This document shows positions 16,719 through 25,073 of a DNA stretch of 60,958 nt, one piece after another (the stretch's first letter is position 1; the number at the start of each line of letters is the position of its first letter). The translations under genes were made by a program, and so were the position numbers. Origin of the DNA: Pseudomonas ovata (GTDB taxonomy: Bacteria > Pseudomonadota > Gammaproteobacteria > Pseudomonadales > Pseudomonadaceae). The stretch covers positions 1 through 60,958 of the forward strand of contig NZ_QFFU01000033.1 of the NCBI RefSeq assembly GCF_003131185.1. The letters run 5' to 3'. The notes beneath the pieces are model-generated. The model did no database searches. It worked only from the letters and a program-made list of their open reading frames with translations, and had not been told where the DNA came from.

Positions 16719-18125
16719 ATGAGCGAATCCAAGAATATATCCAGCGCCACTCTCACGGCCGCCAGTGCGAATCCGAAACGCGCCAAGAAGTTCGGATTGC
16801 TTACGATGATGTCAATCTGTATCGGCTTGGTTGTTGCTCAAGGCGCCATGATATCGACGGCACAGGGCGTTGGTTTTGGTGCCATGACGTTTCTGGCTGC
16901 CATGGTAGCGGCGCTGGCAATTTCACAATGTAATGCGATGAGTTTTGCCGAACTTTCTCTGATGTTTCCTCAAAAAGGAACACTGGCTACCTATACCCAG
17001 AAGGCAATAGGTCATGTGCCGGCTATTGTTGCCGTTTTTGCCGGTTACATTGTGGTCTCCGTGCTGGCGGTGCCGGTTGAGATGTTTATGATTGATATCA
17101 TCCTGGCCAAACTGCTGCCCGGCTTCGTGCCGGACAAGACAATATCGCTGCTTATCCTGGTCGGGCTTACCCTGACTAATTTAATGGGGACAGACGTATT
17201 TGCGCGAATACAAAATCTGCTCGTTCTGGTCATGGTGAGTACAATCGCGCTGGTGTCATGTGTGGCTATCATGGGAGCCGTACAACCCCATCCAGCGTTA
17301 GCGGGTACACCCGTCGATTGGGGTTTTGCCCGCGTGACTGATTTCGGTTTTATCGGATTCATTGCACTGTCAATGTGGTGTTTTGTCGGCATCGAATACA
17401 TTTGCTCGTTAATCAGCGAGGTCAAGGAGCCGCATAAAAATATTCCCCGGTCCATGCACCTTTCCTTGTTTGTAATATTTTTCCTGTTCGTCGGGTTTGG
17501 CTATGGTATAACCTTTTACATGGACTCTGAAACCTTGCTAAGTGCCAAGATGCCCTACGTTGACTTTATCATGGCTGTCTTTGGTAGCTCTACTGGCTTG
17601 GTGATTACAGCCGTCGTTGCACTGGCGGCGACCTCGAGTTCTGTCAATACCATATTGGCAGCTGTTCCAAGAATGATGCATGGGATGGCCGAGCAAGGGC
17701 AGTTGCTCCCGATGTTCAAAAAGGTGAATCGTTATAATGTGCCTTGGGTAGCCACCGCAGTACTTAGTGGTTCGATACTTATTCCTTATTTATTGCTTGA
17801 TATTGACTCGATCATACTCTTTGTGATCGCGGCCAGCACCAGTTATCTTGTTGCTTACTTGATTGCACACCTGAATGTGATTGTCTTGCGTAAGCGGATG
17901 CCGGATCACGCACGTCCTTATCGCTCTCCGTTCTTCCCGGTACCGCAACTCTTTGCCATTGTCGCCATCCTGTACGTGGCTATCAATAATTCCCCCTCGC
18001 CGGAATTGACGACTTCGGTTTATGCGATTACTGGCGGCATGCTTTCGTTCATTACCCTCTGCAGTGTCATATGGGTTAAGTTTTATATGAAGCGGGGCAT
18101 TTTCGAGCCTGATATGGACTCATAA
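16719..18125 (+). CDS. APC-superfamily amino acid permease
   Basis: A 468-residue membrane protein with about 12 hydrophobic helices. The first helix, GLLTMMSICIGLVVAQGAMIS, has the unwound glycine-rich start typical of APC carriers, and the loop VIVLRKRMPDHARPYRSPFFP is characteristic of the family. The protein probably imports the amine or amino acid oxidised by the adjacent flavoprotein. I chose the ATG at 16719; the in-frame extension to 16638 overlaps the oxidase gene and is not needed. The stop codon is followed after 2 bases by the MITE-like fold-back, which could act as its terminator. Confidence 0.9.
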   Translation: MSESKNISSATLTAASANPKRAKKFGLLTMMSICIGLVVAQGAMISTAQGVGFGAMTFLAAMVAALAISQCNAMSFAELSLMFPQKGTLATYTQKAIGHVPAIVAVFAGYIVVSVLAVPVEMFMIDIILAKLLPGFVPDKTISLLILVGLTLTNLMGTDVFARIQNLLVLVMVSTIALVSCVAIMGAVQPHPALAGTPVDWGFARVTDFGFIGFIALSMWCFVGIEYICSLISEVKEPHKNIPRSMHLSLFVIFFLFVGFGYGITFYMDSETLLSAKMPYVDFIMAVFGSSTGLVITAVVALAATSSSVNTILAAVPRMMHGMAEQGQLLPMFKKVNRYNVPWVATAVLSGSILIPYLLLDIDSIILFVIAASTSYLVAYLIAHLNVIVLRKRMPDHARPYRSPFFPVPQLFAIVAILYVAINNSPSPELTTSVYAITGGMLSFITLCSVIWVKFYMKRGIFEPDMDS

Positions 18126-18127
18126 AG

Positions 18128-18277
18128 CCGGGGAGCACCTCTAAAAACTACCTGCGTTGTCATCGCTGCGTTAAAAACAGGCTCAGAATGCTCATTTACA
18201 ACGCGTAAACTCCGCTTCTTCGCCTGTTTTTGCCTTGCGCTGACTGCCTCGCCTACGTTTTTAGAGGCACCCCCGGG
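18128..18277. mobile_element. MITE-like fold-back element
   Basis: About 150 bases whose ends are inverted repeats: CCGGGGAGCACCTCTAAAAAC at the left pairs with GTTTTTAGAGGCACCCCCGG at the right. The inner parts are also roughly complementary (AAAAACAGGC on the left arm, GCCTGTTTTT on the right), so nearly the whole element folds on itself. There is no coding capacity. Its right end touches an IS30 transposase fragment and its left end is next to the permease stop. Size and structure fit a non-autonomous MITE; the mobilising transposase is not evident. Confidence 0.75.
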
Positions 18278-18510
18278 CGATTGATGTTCTCATTGCTACC
18301 GCGCTGCCAGGGGCTGTGCGGTTCACAGACGTAAATCGCCACCTTTGTTTTCTGGATCAATCTGGCATGTTTGACCCTCTCACGGACCTGGCCGTTGACC
18401 TTGACGGTCTCGACCAGGCTGTAGATTTTAGCGCTGGCGGTGGCGCCGTTGACGGTATCGCTGAACAGCCAGGCTTTGCGTCCGATGACAAACGATCGTA
18501 AAAGACACGC
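18278..18510 (-). pseudogene. Chimeric IS66 and IS30 transposase fossil
   Basis: One minus-strand frame contains two unrelated transposase pieces. From about 18500 to 18390 it reads FVIGRKAWLFSDTVNGATAS and IYSLVETVKVNGQ, the C-terminal signature of IS66 TnpC proteins. From about 18372 to 18280 it reads RLIQKTKVAIYVCEPHSPWQ and RGSNENIN, the DDE glutamate region of IS30 transposases. Natural IS66 continues with EPYxWLRH, so the joint is a recombination scar. The IS30 part is cut exactly where the MITE begins. The fossil separates the AT-rich island from the SMP-30 gene. Confidence 0.85.
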
Positions 18511-18515
18511 GGTTC

Positions 18516-19637
18516 TTACACCGCCAACGTCGCCCCACGCGTATTCACAAACAGTGAATAAACCGAGTGGCTGCTGGCCATGAACAGCCGATTCCCTTCG
18601 CGCCCCCCAAAGCACAGGTTCGCGCAGCGTTCTGGCAGCGAGATATGCCCGATGGCTTTGCCCTGCGGATTGAACACGCGCACGCCATCGAGTTTTTCCA
18701 GGTCGGCCCTGGCATCGCCATTGCCACCCCAGCCGCACCAGATGTTGCCCGCTTCGTCGCACTTGATGCCGTCGATCGCCGCGTAGTCCAGCCCCTCGAT
18801 GTGCTTGCGACGTTCGCCCAGTGTGCCGTCGTCTTTCACAGTGATCGCCCAGATCAATCGATTGGGCTTGGCACGACCTTCGACGACAAACAGCGTTTTT
18901 TCATCGAGTGAAAAACACAGCCCGTTAGGACCATTGAGGTCGTCGATGACCCGGGTGACTTTCTGGGTCTCGCCGTCGATGCGGTAAACCGCGTGAGGTT
19001 GGACGGGGGTGATTTTGTGGCCTTCGTAGTTGTTGCCGGTCTGGAAGGGTGGGTCAGTGAACCAGATGGATCCGTCTTTTTTGCAGACGACATCGTTGGG
19101 CGAGTTGAAGGGCTTGCCGTCGAAGCTGTCGGCCAGCACGGTGATCGCGCCATTGTATTCGGTGCGTGTGATGCGGCGGCCTTCACGGGTTGTGGTCGAG
19201 CCTTCGCAGACGATCAGGCGCCCTTGGCGATCCCGGCACATGCCATTGGAGAAGTTGGCGTGTTCGCGGTACACCGAGAAGGTGTCGGTGATTTCGTCCC
19301 AGCGCATGATGCGATTGTTGGGGATGTCGCTGACCAGCAAATAGCGGCCATCGCCGACCCAGACCGGTCCTTCGGCCCAACGCATGCCGGTGGCCAGTTT
19401 TTCAACACTGGCGTTAAAGACACGCAACTCCAGGAAGCTGTCGTCGAGGACCTGAATCAGCGGATCCGGGTAGCGTTGACTCAAGGGCTCGGCCGCCTCG
19501 GAGAGTCGAGGCAGGGCAGCGCTGCCAACAGTCGCCAGGGTCGCGGAAACGGCGAGGGACTTCTTGAGAAAGTTGCGTCGGGTATTGCCCTCGGCCTGGT
19601 CAAGGTCTGCAGGCGCGGCGGACAGGAATGAGTTCAT
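18516..19637 (-). CDS. SMP-30/gluconolactonase family protein, probably Tat-exported
   Basis: A 373-residue six-bladed beta-propeller of the SMP-30/gluconolactonase/LRE family. Metal-site segments are AEGPVWVGDGRYLLVSDIPN, a central FNSPNDVVCKKDGSIWFTDP, and YAAIDGIKCDEAGNIWCGW. These enzymes hydrolyse sugar lactones or related cyclic esters with a divalent metal. The N terminus carries NTRRNFLKKSLAVSATLAT, a twin-arginine signal followed by SEAAE, so the mature enzyme probably acts in the periplasm. The ATG at 19637 starts just before this signal. It runs opposite to the IS fossil and lies downstream of, and on the same strand as, the GntR gene. Its link to the ABC importer is possible but unproved. 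Confidence 0.88.
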   Translation of the reverse strand: MNSFLSAAPADLDQAEGNTRRNFLKKSLAVSATLATVGSAALPRLSEAAEPLSQRYPDPLIQVLDDSFLELRVFNASVEKLATGMRWAEGPVWVGDGRYLLVSDIPNNRIMRWDEITDTFSVYREHANFSNGMCRDRQGRLIVCEGSTTTREGRRITRTEYNGAITVLADSFDGKPFNSPNDVVCKKDGSIWFTDPPFQTGNNYEGHKITPVQPHAVYRIDGETQKVTRVIDDLNGPNGLCFSLDEKTLFVVEGRAKPNRLIWAITVKDDGTLGERRKHIEGLDYAAIDGIKCDEAGNIWCGWGGNGDARADLEKLDGVRVFNPQGKAIGHISLPERCANLCFGGREGNRLFMASSHSVYSLFVNTRGATLAV

Positions 19638-19823
19638 GTAGCGGTCTCCTTGGTCTTGTTTTTTTGAGAGACGTAGTAATACCTTGTGATAAGACATCGT
19701 ACAAGATGGTTGGCTTGATGGTTTCAGGTGACATCAATCGGCAGCACGCCACCTTGCTGATTTTTCTTCCTGGCAAGCAGCAGTCCACACGATCTTGGCT
19801 TTGATTGAGCACACGGATACACG

Positions 19824-20510
19824 TTAAGACGACTGTGCAAACACCTTGAACAGATCAACGTCCTCGTTTTGCGCAGGCGCCAGGCGCAAGCGCTGTTCGA
19901 TATTGAGCAAGTGCTCCTCCATGCGCTGCGTCGCCTGCTGAACATTCCCTTCCAACAGCGCCGTGGCCAGGGCTTCGTGCTCGTTGTGCGAGCACTGGAT
20001 GCCGCTGTGATTCTCATACAGGGCGATGATCAGCGAGCTGCGGGCAATCAGGCCTTCGAGCATTTCGCCCAGGGTGCTGTTACCGGCAATGCGGGCCAGC
20101 AAGCGATGGAAATCACCTGACAGCCGGATGAATTCGGGCCTGGCCGGTTCGTGCCCAAGTGCCAGCTCGGCTTTGAGGTGCGCTTTGATGGCCCGGCGGT
20201 CGAGGGCCTGCATGCGCTTGCAGGCTTCTTCGATCAGGGCTTTTTCGATCACCTGGCGGGCGGCGAACACTTCGCGGGCCTGCTGCGGCGTGGGTTCTTC
20301 AACGAAGGCGCCACGATTCATTTCCAGGCGTACCAGCTTGAGGTGGGCCAGTTCGCGCAAAGCGCTGCGAATGTGGTTGCGGTTGGCCTGGAAAACCTCG
20401 ACCAGATTGAGTTCGGTCAGGCGCGTACCGGGCGGCAGGCGCTGCTCGACGATTGCATCGTAAATCGCGTTATAGATGCGTTGCACTTCACGAATGACGT
20501 GACTGGCCAT
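19824..20510 (-). CDS. GntR-family (FadR subfamily) transcriptional regulator
   Basis: A 228-residue regulator with an N-terminal winged helix (IYDAIVEQRLPPGTRLTELNL, NHIRSALRELAHLKLV) and an FCD effector-binding domain (VFAARQVIEKALIEEAC, FHRLLARIAGN, HNEHEALATALLEGN). The recognition helix is atypical in having QANRNHIR where many members have VSRTPVR. It is divergent from the ABC importer operon and separated from it by 335 bases that contain three TTGTTA/TAACA-type elements, so it very likely controls the importer, the racemase and the deacetylase-like gene or part of them. The ATG at 20510 is chosen; two earlier in-frame codons add no family sequence. Confidence 0.92.
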   Translation of the reverse strand: MASHVIREVQRIYNAIYDAIVEQRLPPGTRLTELNLVEVFQANRNHIRSALRELAHLKLVRLEMNRGAFVEEPTPQQAREVFAARQVIEKALIEEACKRMQALDRRAIKAHLKAELALGHEPARPEFIRLSGDFHRLLARIAGNSTLGEMLEGLIARSSLIIALYENHSGIQCSHNEHEALATALLEGNVQQATQRMEEHLLNIEQRLRLAPAQNEDVDLFKVFAQSS

Positions 20511-20845
20511 GGACGATGCTCTTGGATAGGAAAGTCTGGGCGGTTGAAGCCGGGTTGCAGTGTAATTGTTAACAATGCAGCCGCAAAGAGCCAAGACCTT
20601 CGGCAAACGGGTGCACGTTTTTATCGCGCTGCCCTATAGCTGTGCGAGACCACCATGTTTCAAGGATTGGCCTGCCAGGAGACCACCCTGAGGTGGTGCC
20701 TGGAAGCGATAGAAAAAGTGCCGTTTTTCAGCCAGATAGACCGCTGCGTAGCCTTCAGGCAGGCATTGCGGGCGTTGAAGTGCGGGCTTGGCATATCGAT
20801 TGCTAACACTTTTATATCAATTGTTAGCGATCTTAGGCGGCGAGC
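20511..20845. promoter_or_regulatory. Divergent control region of the GntR gene and ABC operon
   Basis: No gene is seen in these 335 bases. ATTGTTAACAAT (20565-20576) is a 12-bp perfect palindrome 55 bases from the regulator start. Near the importer start, TTGCTAACA (20800-20808) and TTGTTAGC (20821-20828) are related elements in inverted orientation, inside the larger imperfect repeat ATCGATTGCTAACA / TTGTTAGCGAT. All three share the TTGTTA half-site, which fits binding by the divergent GntR protein at both promoters. Confidence 0.6.
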
Positions 20846-21982
20846 ATGTCTGGTAAAGGTCAGGTCGAGCTGGTGGCGGTGCACAAGGCCTACGGTACGC
20901 GGGTAGCGGTCAGTGATATCCATCTGAAGATTCCCAGTGGCAGCTATTGCTGCCTGCTCGGTCCCAGCGGTTGCGGCAAGAGCACCACCTTGCGCATGCT
21001 GGCCGGGCACGAGGCGGTGAGCGAGGGCGATATCCTCATGGATAACCGCAACGTCACGGACTTTTCGCCGACCCAGCGCGGAACGGCAATGATGTTTCAG
21101 AACTACGCGTTGTTCCCGCACATGAACTGCCTGGACAACGTCGCCTTCGGCCTGCGCATTGCCGGCATGGCCAAGCCCGAGCGCCACGCCAGGGCCCGTG
21201 AACTGCTGGCGCTGGTGAACATGCAGGATTACGCCCAGAGCTACCCCGAGCAGCTTTCCGGTGGTCAGCAGCAGCGTGTGGCGCTGGCCCGCGCCCTGAT
21301 CACCCAGCCGGATGTGGTGCTGCTCGACGAGCCACTGTCTGCCCTCGACCCGTTTTTGCGGATTCGCATGCGCAAGGAACTCAAGGCGATCCAGAAGCAA
21401 TTGGGGCTGACCTTCATCCATGTCACCCACTCCCAGGAAGAAGCATTTGCCCTGGCCGACCTGGCGGTGGTGATGGATGGCGGCCGGATCCAGCAGGTCG
21501 CGCCGCCGCGAGAATTGTTCGAGCGCCCGGCTACGCCCTTTGTCGCGCAATTCATTGGCGGTCACAGCCTGATGCAGGGCGAGCTCGGGCCGCGTGAGGC
21601 GGATCGGGTGGTGCTCAGCGTCGACGGTGCAGGGCAGGGCAGCCTGAGCCTGGCGCAACTGGGCGACGACTACGCCGAGGCTGCTGTGGGCACACCGTTG
21701 GCGTTCTCGGTGCGCTGTGACCACCTTGACATCCTGCCGCCTGACAGCGCTGTACCGTCTGGCCAGTTCGGTCTGCCGGCGCGGGTCTGCGATGTCGAGT
21801 TTCAGGGGGCCTTTATCTATGTCGAATGCCAGACCGCCCGTGCGACGCCGCTGATGGTTTACCTGGCCGACCGCCGACATCAGGTGCCCGAGGTGGGCGC
21901 CGAGGTCTTGCTGGTCTGGGATGCCGCGCACCTCAACCTGTTCTCCCCGCAATACGCCAATCCGACCCAGGAGGTTCACTGA
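20846..21982 (+). CDS. ABC transporter ATP-binding protein, putrescine/spermidine (PotA) type
   Basis: A 378-residue ABC ATPase. Walker A is GPSGCGKST at residues 39-47, the signature is LSGGQQQRVALARAL, Walker B is VVLLDEP, and the switch histidine is in FIHVTHSQEE. A C-terminal TOBE-type domain follows (SVRCDHLDILPP). The length and layout match PotA-like ATPases of importers for polyamines and other small organic cations or acids. It opens an operon with a binding protein, two permeases, a racemase and, on the opposite strand, an allantoinase paralogue. Its stop overlaps the next ATG (ATGA) and AGGAGG lies before it, indicating coupled translation. Confidence 0.95.
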   Translation: MSGKGQVELVAVHKAYGTRVAVSDIHLKIPSGSYCCLLGPSGCGKSTTLRMLAGHEAVSEGDILMDNRNVTDFSPTQRGTAMMFQNYALFPHMNCLDNVAFGLRIAGMAKPERHARARELLALVNMQDYAQSYPEQLSGGQQQRVALARALITQPDVVLLDEPLSALDPFLRIRMRKELKAIQKQLGLTFIHVTHSQEEAFALADLAVVMDGGRIQQVAPPRELFERPATPFVAQFIGGHSLMQGELGPREADRVVLSVDGAGQGSLSLAQLGDDYAEAAVGTPLAFSVRCDHLDILPPDSAVPSGQFGLPARVCDVEFQGAFIYVECQTARATPLMVYLADRRHQVPEVGAEVLLVWDAAHLNLFSPQYANPTQEVH

Positions 21983-23316
21983 TGAGTGAGCACGACGACA
22001 GCACTGCGCAATGCCCCGCCGAAACCCCGCAGCTGGAAGCCGCCAAGGGACTGTCCAGGCGCAGCCTGATCAAGGGCCTGGGGGTCGCCTCGGCGGTGGC
22101 CGTGGGTTCGGGCGCGATCACGGGGTTTCCGATGATCTGGGCACAGAACATCAAGAACATCACCTTGCGCCAGTTCGGCACCGGGGTGTCCAACCTCAAC
22201 GACATCGCCATGAAGGCCAGGGAAGACCTGGGCATCACCCTGCAACTCACTGCGCTGGACTCCGATGCAGTGGCGCAGCGTGCCGTGACTCAGCCGCGCT
22301 CCTTTGATATTGCCGACATCGAATACTGGATCGGCAAAAAGGTGTTTCCGTCCGGCACCATGCAGGCCATGGACACTCGCCGGCTGAAGAACTTTGACAA
22401 GATTTCGCCGTTGTTCATCAACGGCAAGCTGAACGCCGGTTCGGTGATCGCCCAGGGTACGGCACCGCACACCGTTGGCTTCGTCGAAAGCGCCGATTCG
22501 CTGAAATTCGCCAGTGAGCCGACCCGCTGGATGACACTGGTACCGACCATCTACAACGCCGACACCCTGGGGATTCGTCCTGATCTGGTCGGGCGCCCGA
22601 TCAAGAACTGGCGCGACCTCATGGACCCGGCTTTCAAGGGCAAGACGTCGATTCTCAATATCCCGTCCATCGGCATCATGGACGCGGCGATGATGTGCGA
22701 GTCCATGGGAGAAATCACCTACGGTGACAAGGGCAACATGACCCAGGACGAGATCGACAAGACCATTGCCATCCTCATGCAAGCCAAGAAAAACGGTCAG
22801 TTCCGCGCCTTCTGGAAAAGCTTCGATGAATCGGTGAACCTGATGGCTTCCGGTGAGGTGGTGATCCAGTCCATGTGGTCGCCGGCCGTGGCCGCCGTGC
22901 GCAGCCGCGGTGTGGCCTGCACCTATCAGCCTCTGGAAGAGGGCTATCGCGCCTGGGGCGGTGGCATCGGTCTGGCCAGGCATCTCAGCGGCCTGGAACT
23001 CGATGCGGCCTATGAATACATCGACTGGTACCTGTCGGGCTGGGTCGGTGCCTACCTTAACCGCCAGGGCTATTACAGCGCCGCCCCGGAGACTTCCAGG
23101 CAATACATGAGCGCCGATGAATGGGGTTTCTGGATGGAAGGCAAGGCGGCCCGGAACGACATTCTCAGTCCGGACGGCAAGGTCATGGAAAAGGCCGGTG
23201 CGGTGCGTGATGGCGGTTCCTACGAGCAGCGTATGGGCAGCGTGGCCTGCTGGAACTCGGTCATGGACGAGAACCGCCACATGGTGCGCAAGTGGAACGA
23301 GTTCATCGTCTCATGA
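21982..23316 (+). CDS. ABC transporter substrate-binding protein, Tat-exported
   Basis: A 444-residue periplasmic binding protein of the PotD-like family (extracellular solute-binding type 1/8 fold). The N terminus has a twin-arginine motif SRRSLIKGLGVASAVAVGSG, then the mature part starting near IKNITLRQFG. The sequences RPIKNWRDLMDPAFKGKTSI and AFWKSFDESVNLMASGEVV are typical of this family. The start at 21982 overlaps the ATPase stop by one base and has AGGAGG 8 bases upstream. Tat export implies that the protein is folded before secretion, which is common for this subgroup. A hairpin at 23328-23354 follows the gene. The ligand is unknown. Confidence 0.92.
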   Translation: MSEHDDSTAQCPAETPQLEAAKGLSRRSLIKGLGVASAVAVGSGAITGFPMIWAQNIKNITLRQFGTGVSNLNDIAMKAREDLGITLQLTALDSDAVAQRAVTQPRSFDIADIEYWIGKKVFPSGTMQAMDTRRLKNFDKISPLFINGKLNAGSVIAQGTAPHTVGFVESADSLKFASEPTRWMTLVPTIYNADTLGIRPDLVGRPIKNWRDLMDPAFKGKTSILNIPSIGIMDAAMMCESMGEITYGDKGNMTQDEIDKTIAILMQAKKNGQFRAFWKSFDESVNLMASGEVVIQSMWSPAVAAVRSRGVACTYQPLEEGYRAWGGGIGLARHLSGLELDAAYEYIDWYLSGWVGAYLNRQGYYSAAPETSRQYMSADEWGFWMEGKAARNDILSPDGKVMEKAGAVRDGGSYEQRMGSVACWNSVMDENRHMVRKWNEFIVS

Positions 23317-23327
23317 CCCGGTCTTGA

Positions 23328-23354
23328 CGGTGGATGGCGCTGTTTCATCCACCG
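23328..23354 (+). other. Intercistronic hairpin after the binding-protein gene
   Basis: CGGTGGAT and ATCCACCG form a perfect 8-bp stem in the 81-base gap between binding protein and first permease. Such hairpins often stabilise the upstream mRNA and raise binding-protein yield over that of the permeases. No T tract follows. Confidence 0.55.
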
Positions 23355-23397
23355 CAATGCCTGCGACTTACCTTCTTTTCCGCAGCCTGGATTCGAT

Positions 23398-24252
23398 ATG
23401 CGCACCGCCATCTCCAACATCAGCCACCTGCAAGCCCTGCCGCTGGCGTTGACCCTGCTGCTGTTCCTGGTCTTTCCCATCATGGTGATCGTGGTGGTGA
23501 GCTTCTGGGACTACGACGCCTACCAGTTGATCCCGGACTTCATCTTCGGCAACTATCAGTACCTGCTGTCTTCGCCGACGACCTTGCAGGCCTACCTGAA
23601 CACCTTCAAGTATGCCTTGCTGACCTGGCTGATCACCCTGGCGCTGGGCTTTACCGTGGCCTACTACCTGGCCTTTCACATCCGTAGCAACAAGGTGCAG
23701 ACCTTGTTGTTCCTGCTGTGCACCATCCCGTTCTTTACCTCCAACATCATCCGCATGATTTCCTGGATACCGCTGCTGGGGCGCAATGGCCTGGTCAACA
23801 GCAGCCTGATCGGTACCGGGCTGATCGACCAGCCGCTGGAGTTTCTGCTGTACAGCGAATTTTCCATCGTCCTGGCCTATGTGCACCTGTACACGCTGTT
23901 CATGGTTGTGCCGATCTTCAACACCATGATGCGCATCGACCGCCGCCTGATCGAGGCGGCGCGGGACGCCGGCGCGCAGACCTGGCAGATCCTGCTGCTG
24001 GTAATCGTGCCGCTGTGCAAGTCAGGGATCCTCATCGGCAGCATTTTCGTACTGACCCTGGTGATGGGCGATTTCGTCACCGTGCGCATCATGGGCGGCG
24101 GCCTGCATGCCTCGGTCGGCGTGCTGATCCACAACGAGATCAGTCTGTTGCAATACCCGGCAGCGGCGGCCAGTGCCGTGGTGTTGCTGGCCACGGTGTT
24201 GCTGATGCTGGTGGTGATGTTCCGCCTGGTGGATATCCGTAAGGAGTTGTGA
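23398..24252 (+). CDS. ABC transporter permease, PotB type
   Basis: A 284-residue inner-membrane protein with six predicted helices. The EAA-loop motif, which docks with the ATPase, reads EAARDAGAQTWQILLLVIVP (residues about 182-201). The N-terminal helix ALTLLLFLVFPIMVIVVVSFW matches the PotB group. It is the first of two permeases of the importer. Its stop (24250-24252) lies just before the second permease, for which AAGGAG overlaps the end of this gene. Substrate specificity cannot be told from the permease. Confidence 0.93.
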   Translation: MRTAISNISHLQALPLALTLLLFLVFPIMVIVVVSFWDYDAYQLIPDFIFGNYQYLLSSPTTLQAYLNTFKYALLTWLITLALGFTVAYYLAFHIRSNKVQTLLFLLCTIPFFTSNIIRMISWIPLLGRNGLVNSSLIGTGLIDQPLEFLLYSEFSIVLAYVHLYTLFMVVPIFNTMMRIDRRLIEAARDAGAQTWQILLLVIVPLCKSGILIGSIFVLTLVMGDFVTVRIMGGGLHASVGVLIHNEISLLQYPAAAASAVVLLATVLLMLVVMFRLVDIRKEL

Positions 24253-24254
24253 TC

Positions 24255-25073
24255 ATGAAATCCAAGGTACGTCCGTGGAGCTTTTATTGCCTGAGCCTGT
24301 TCTTCGGCCTGTTCGTGCTGTTTCTCTACGGCCCGACGCTGACCATCGGCATCCTCTCGTTCCAGGGCCCGGACGGCGGGCTGACCTTTCCCATGAATGG
24401 CGTGTCCCTGCACTGGTTCCACAACCTGTTCCAGGCCCAGCAGGTGGGTGATTTTGCCGGTGCGTTCAGCCGCTCGATTCTCCTGGGCCTCGCGGTGATG
24501 GCGTGCACCCTGGTGTTCTCGGTGCTGGCCGGCTTCGCTTACCGGCGACCCTTCGCGGGCAGCCAGGCGCTGTTCTACCTGACGCTGGCAAGCCTGATCA
24601 TTCCGTCGATCCTGGTCAGCCTGGGCATTGGCCTGATGTTCGACCGCCTCGGCTGGGAGCCGGTCTGGTACAGCTCGGCGTTTGGCGCGCACCTGACCTG
24701 GACCTTGCCGTTCGGCCTGCTGATCATGTTTGCCGTGTTCAACCGCTTCAACCGCGCCTACGAAATGGCCGCGCGCGATCTTGGCGCCAGCCCCTGGCAA
24801 ACAGTGCGCCTGATCGTCCTGCCGCTGATTGCACCGAGTCTGTTCGGGGTGGCGCTGTTCGGCTTCACCCTGTCCTACGACGAGTTCGCCCGCACGTTGA
24901 TGGTCTCTGGCAGCTTCAATAGCCTGCCCCTGGAGATCTTCGGCATGACCACCAATGTCACCACGCCGGTGCTCTATGCACTGGGCACCCTGACGACATT
25001 GTTTTCCCTGGCATTGATCGGTCTGGTGTTGCTGTTGATGAGCCTGAGCCAGCGAATGAGGAAACCGGTATGA
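24255..25073 (+). CDS. ABC transporter permease, PotC type
   Basis: A 272-residue inner-membrane permease with six predicted helices and the EAA-loop MAARDLGASPWQTVRLIVLP. The N-terminal FFGLFVLFLYGPTLTIGILSF is typical of PotC-like proteins. The ATG at 24255 is 8 bases after AAGGAG; a GTG at 24249 is a possible alternative that overlaps the previous stop. Its last codons overlap the racemase start at 25070 (ATGA), so transporter and enzyme are translationally coupled. That coupling is a strong sign that the racemase acts on the imported compound. Confidence 0.93.
   Translation: MKSKVRPWSFYCLSLFFGLFVLFLYGPTLTIGILSFQGPDGGLTFPMNGVSLHWFHNLFQAQQVGDFAGAFSRSILLGLAVMACTLVFSVLAGFAYRRPFAGSQALFYLTLASLIIPSILVSLGIGLMFDRLGWEPVWYSSAFGAHLTWTLPFGLLIMFAVFNRFNRAYEMAARDLGASPWQTVRLIVLPLIAPSLFGVALFGFTLSYDEFARTLMVSGSFNSLPLEIFGMTTNVTTPVLYALGTLTTLFSLALIGLVLLLMSLSQRMRKPV

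Noticed and set aside
9996..18515. A search by eye for a second copy of the tRNA-Asn 3' end as a right attachment site
   Set aside because: No convincing repeat of GGTTCGAGTCCAGGTCGTGG seen; the island boundary is therefore drawn from composition and fossils only.
20660..23280. Two minus-strand frames of over 430 codons opposite the ABC ATPase and binding protein
   Set aside because: Mirror frames of GC-rich genes; Walker motifs and the Tat signal on the plus strand settle the coding strand.
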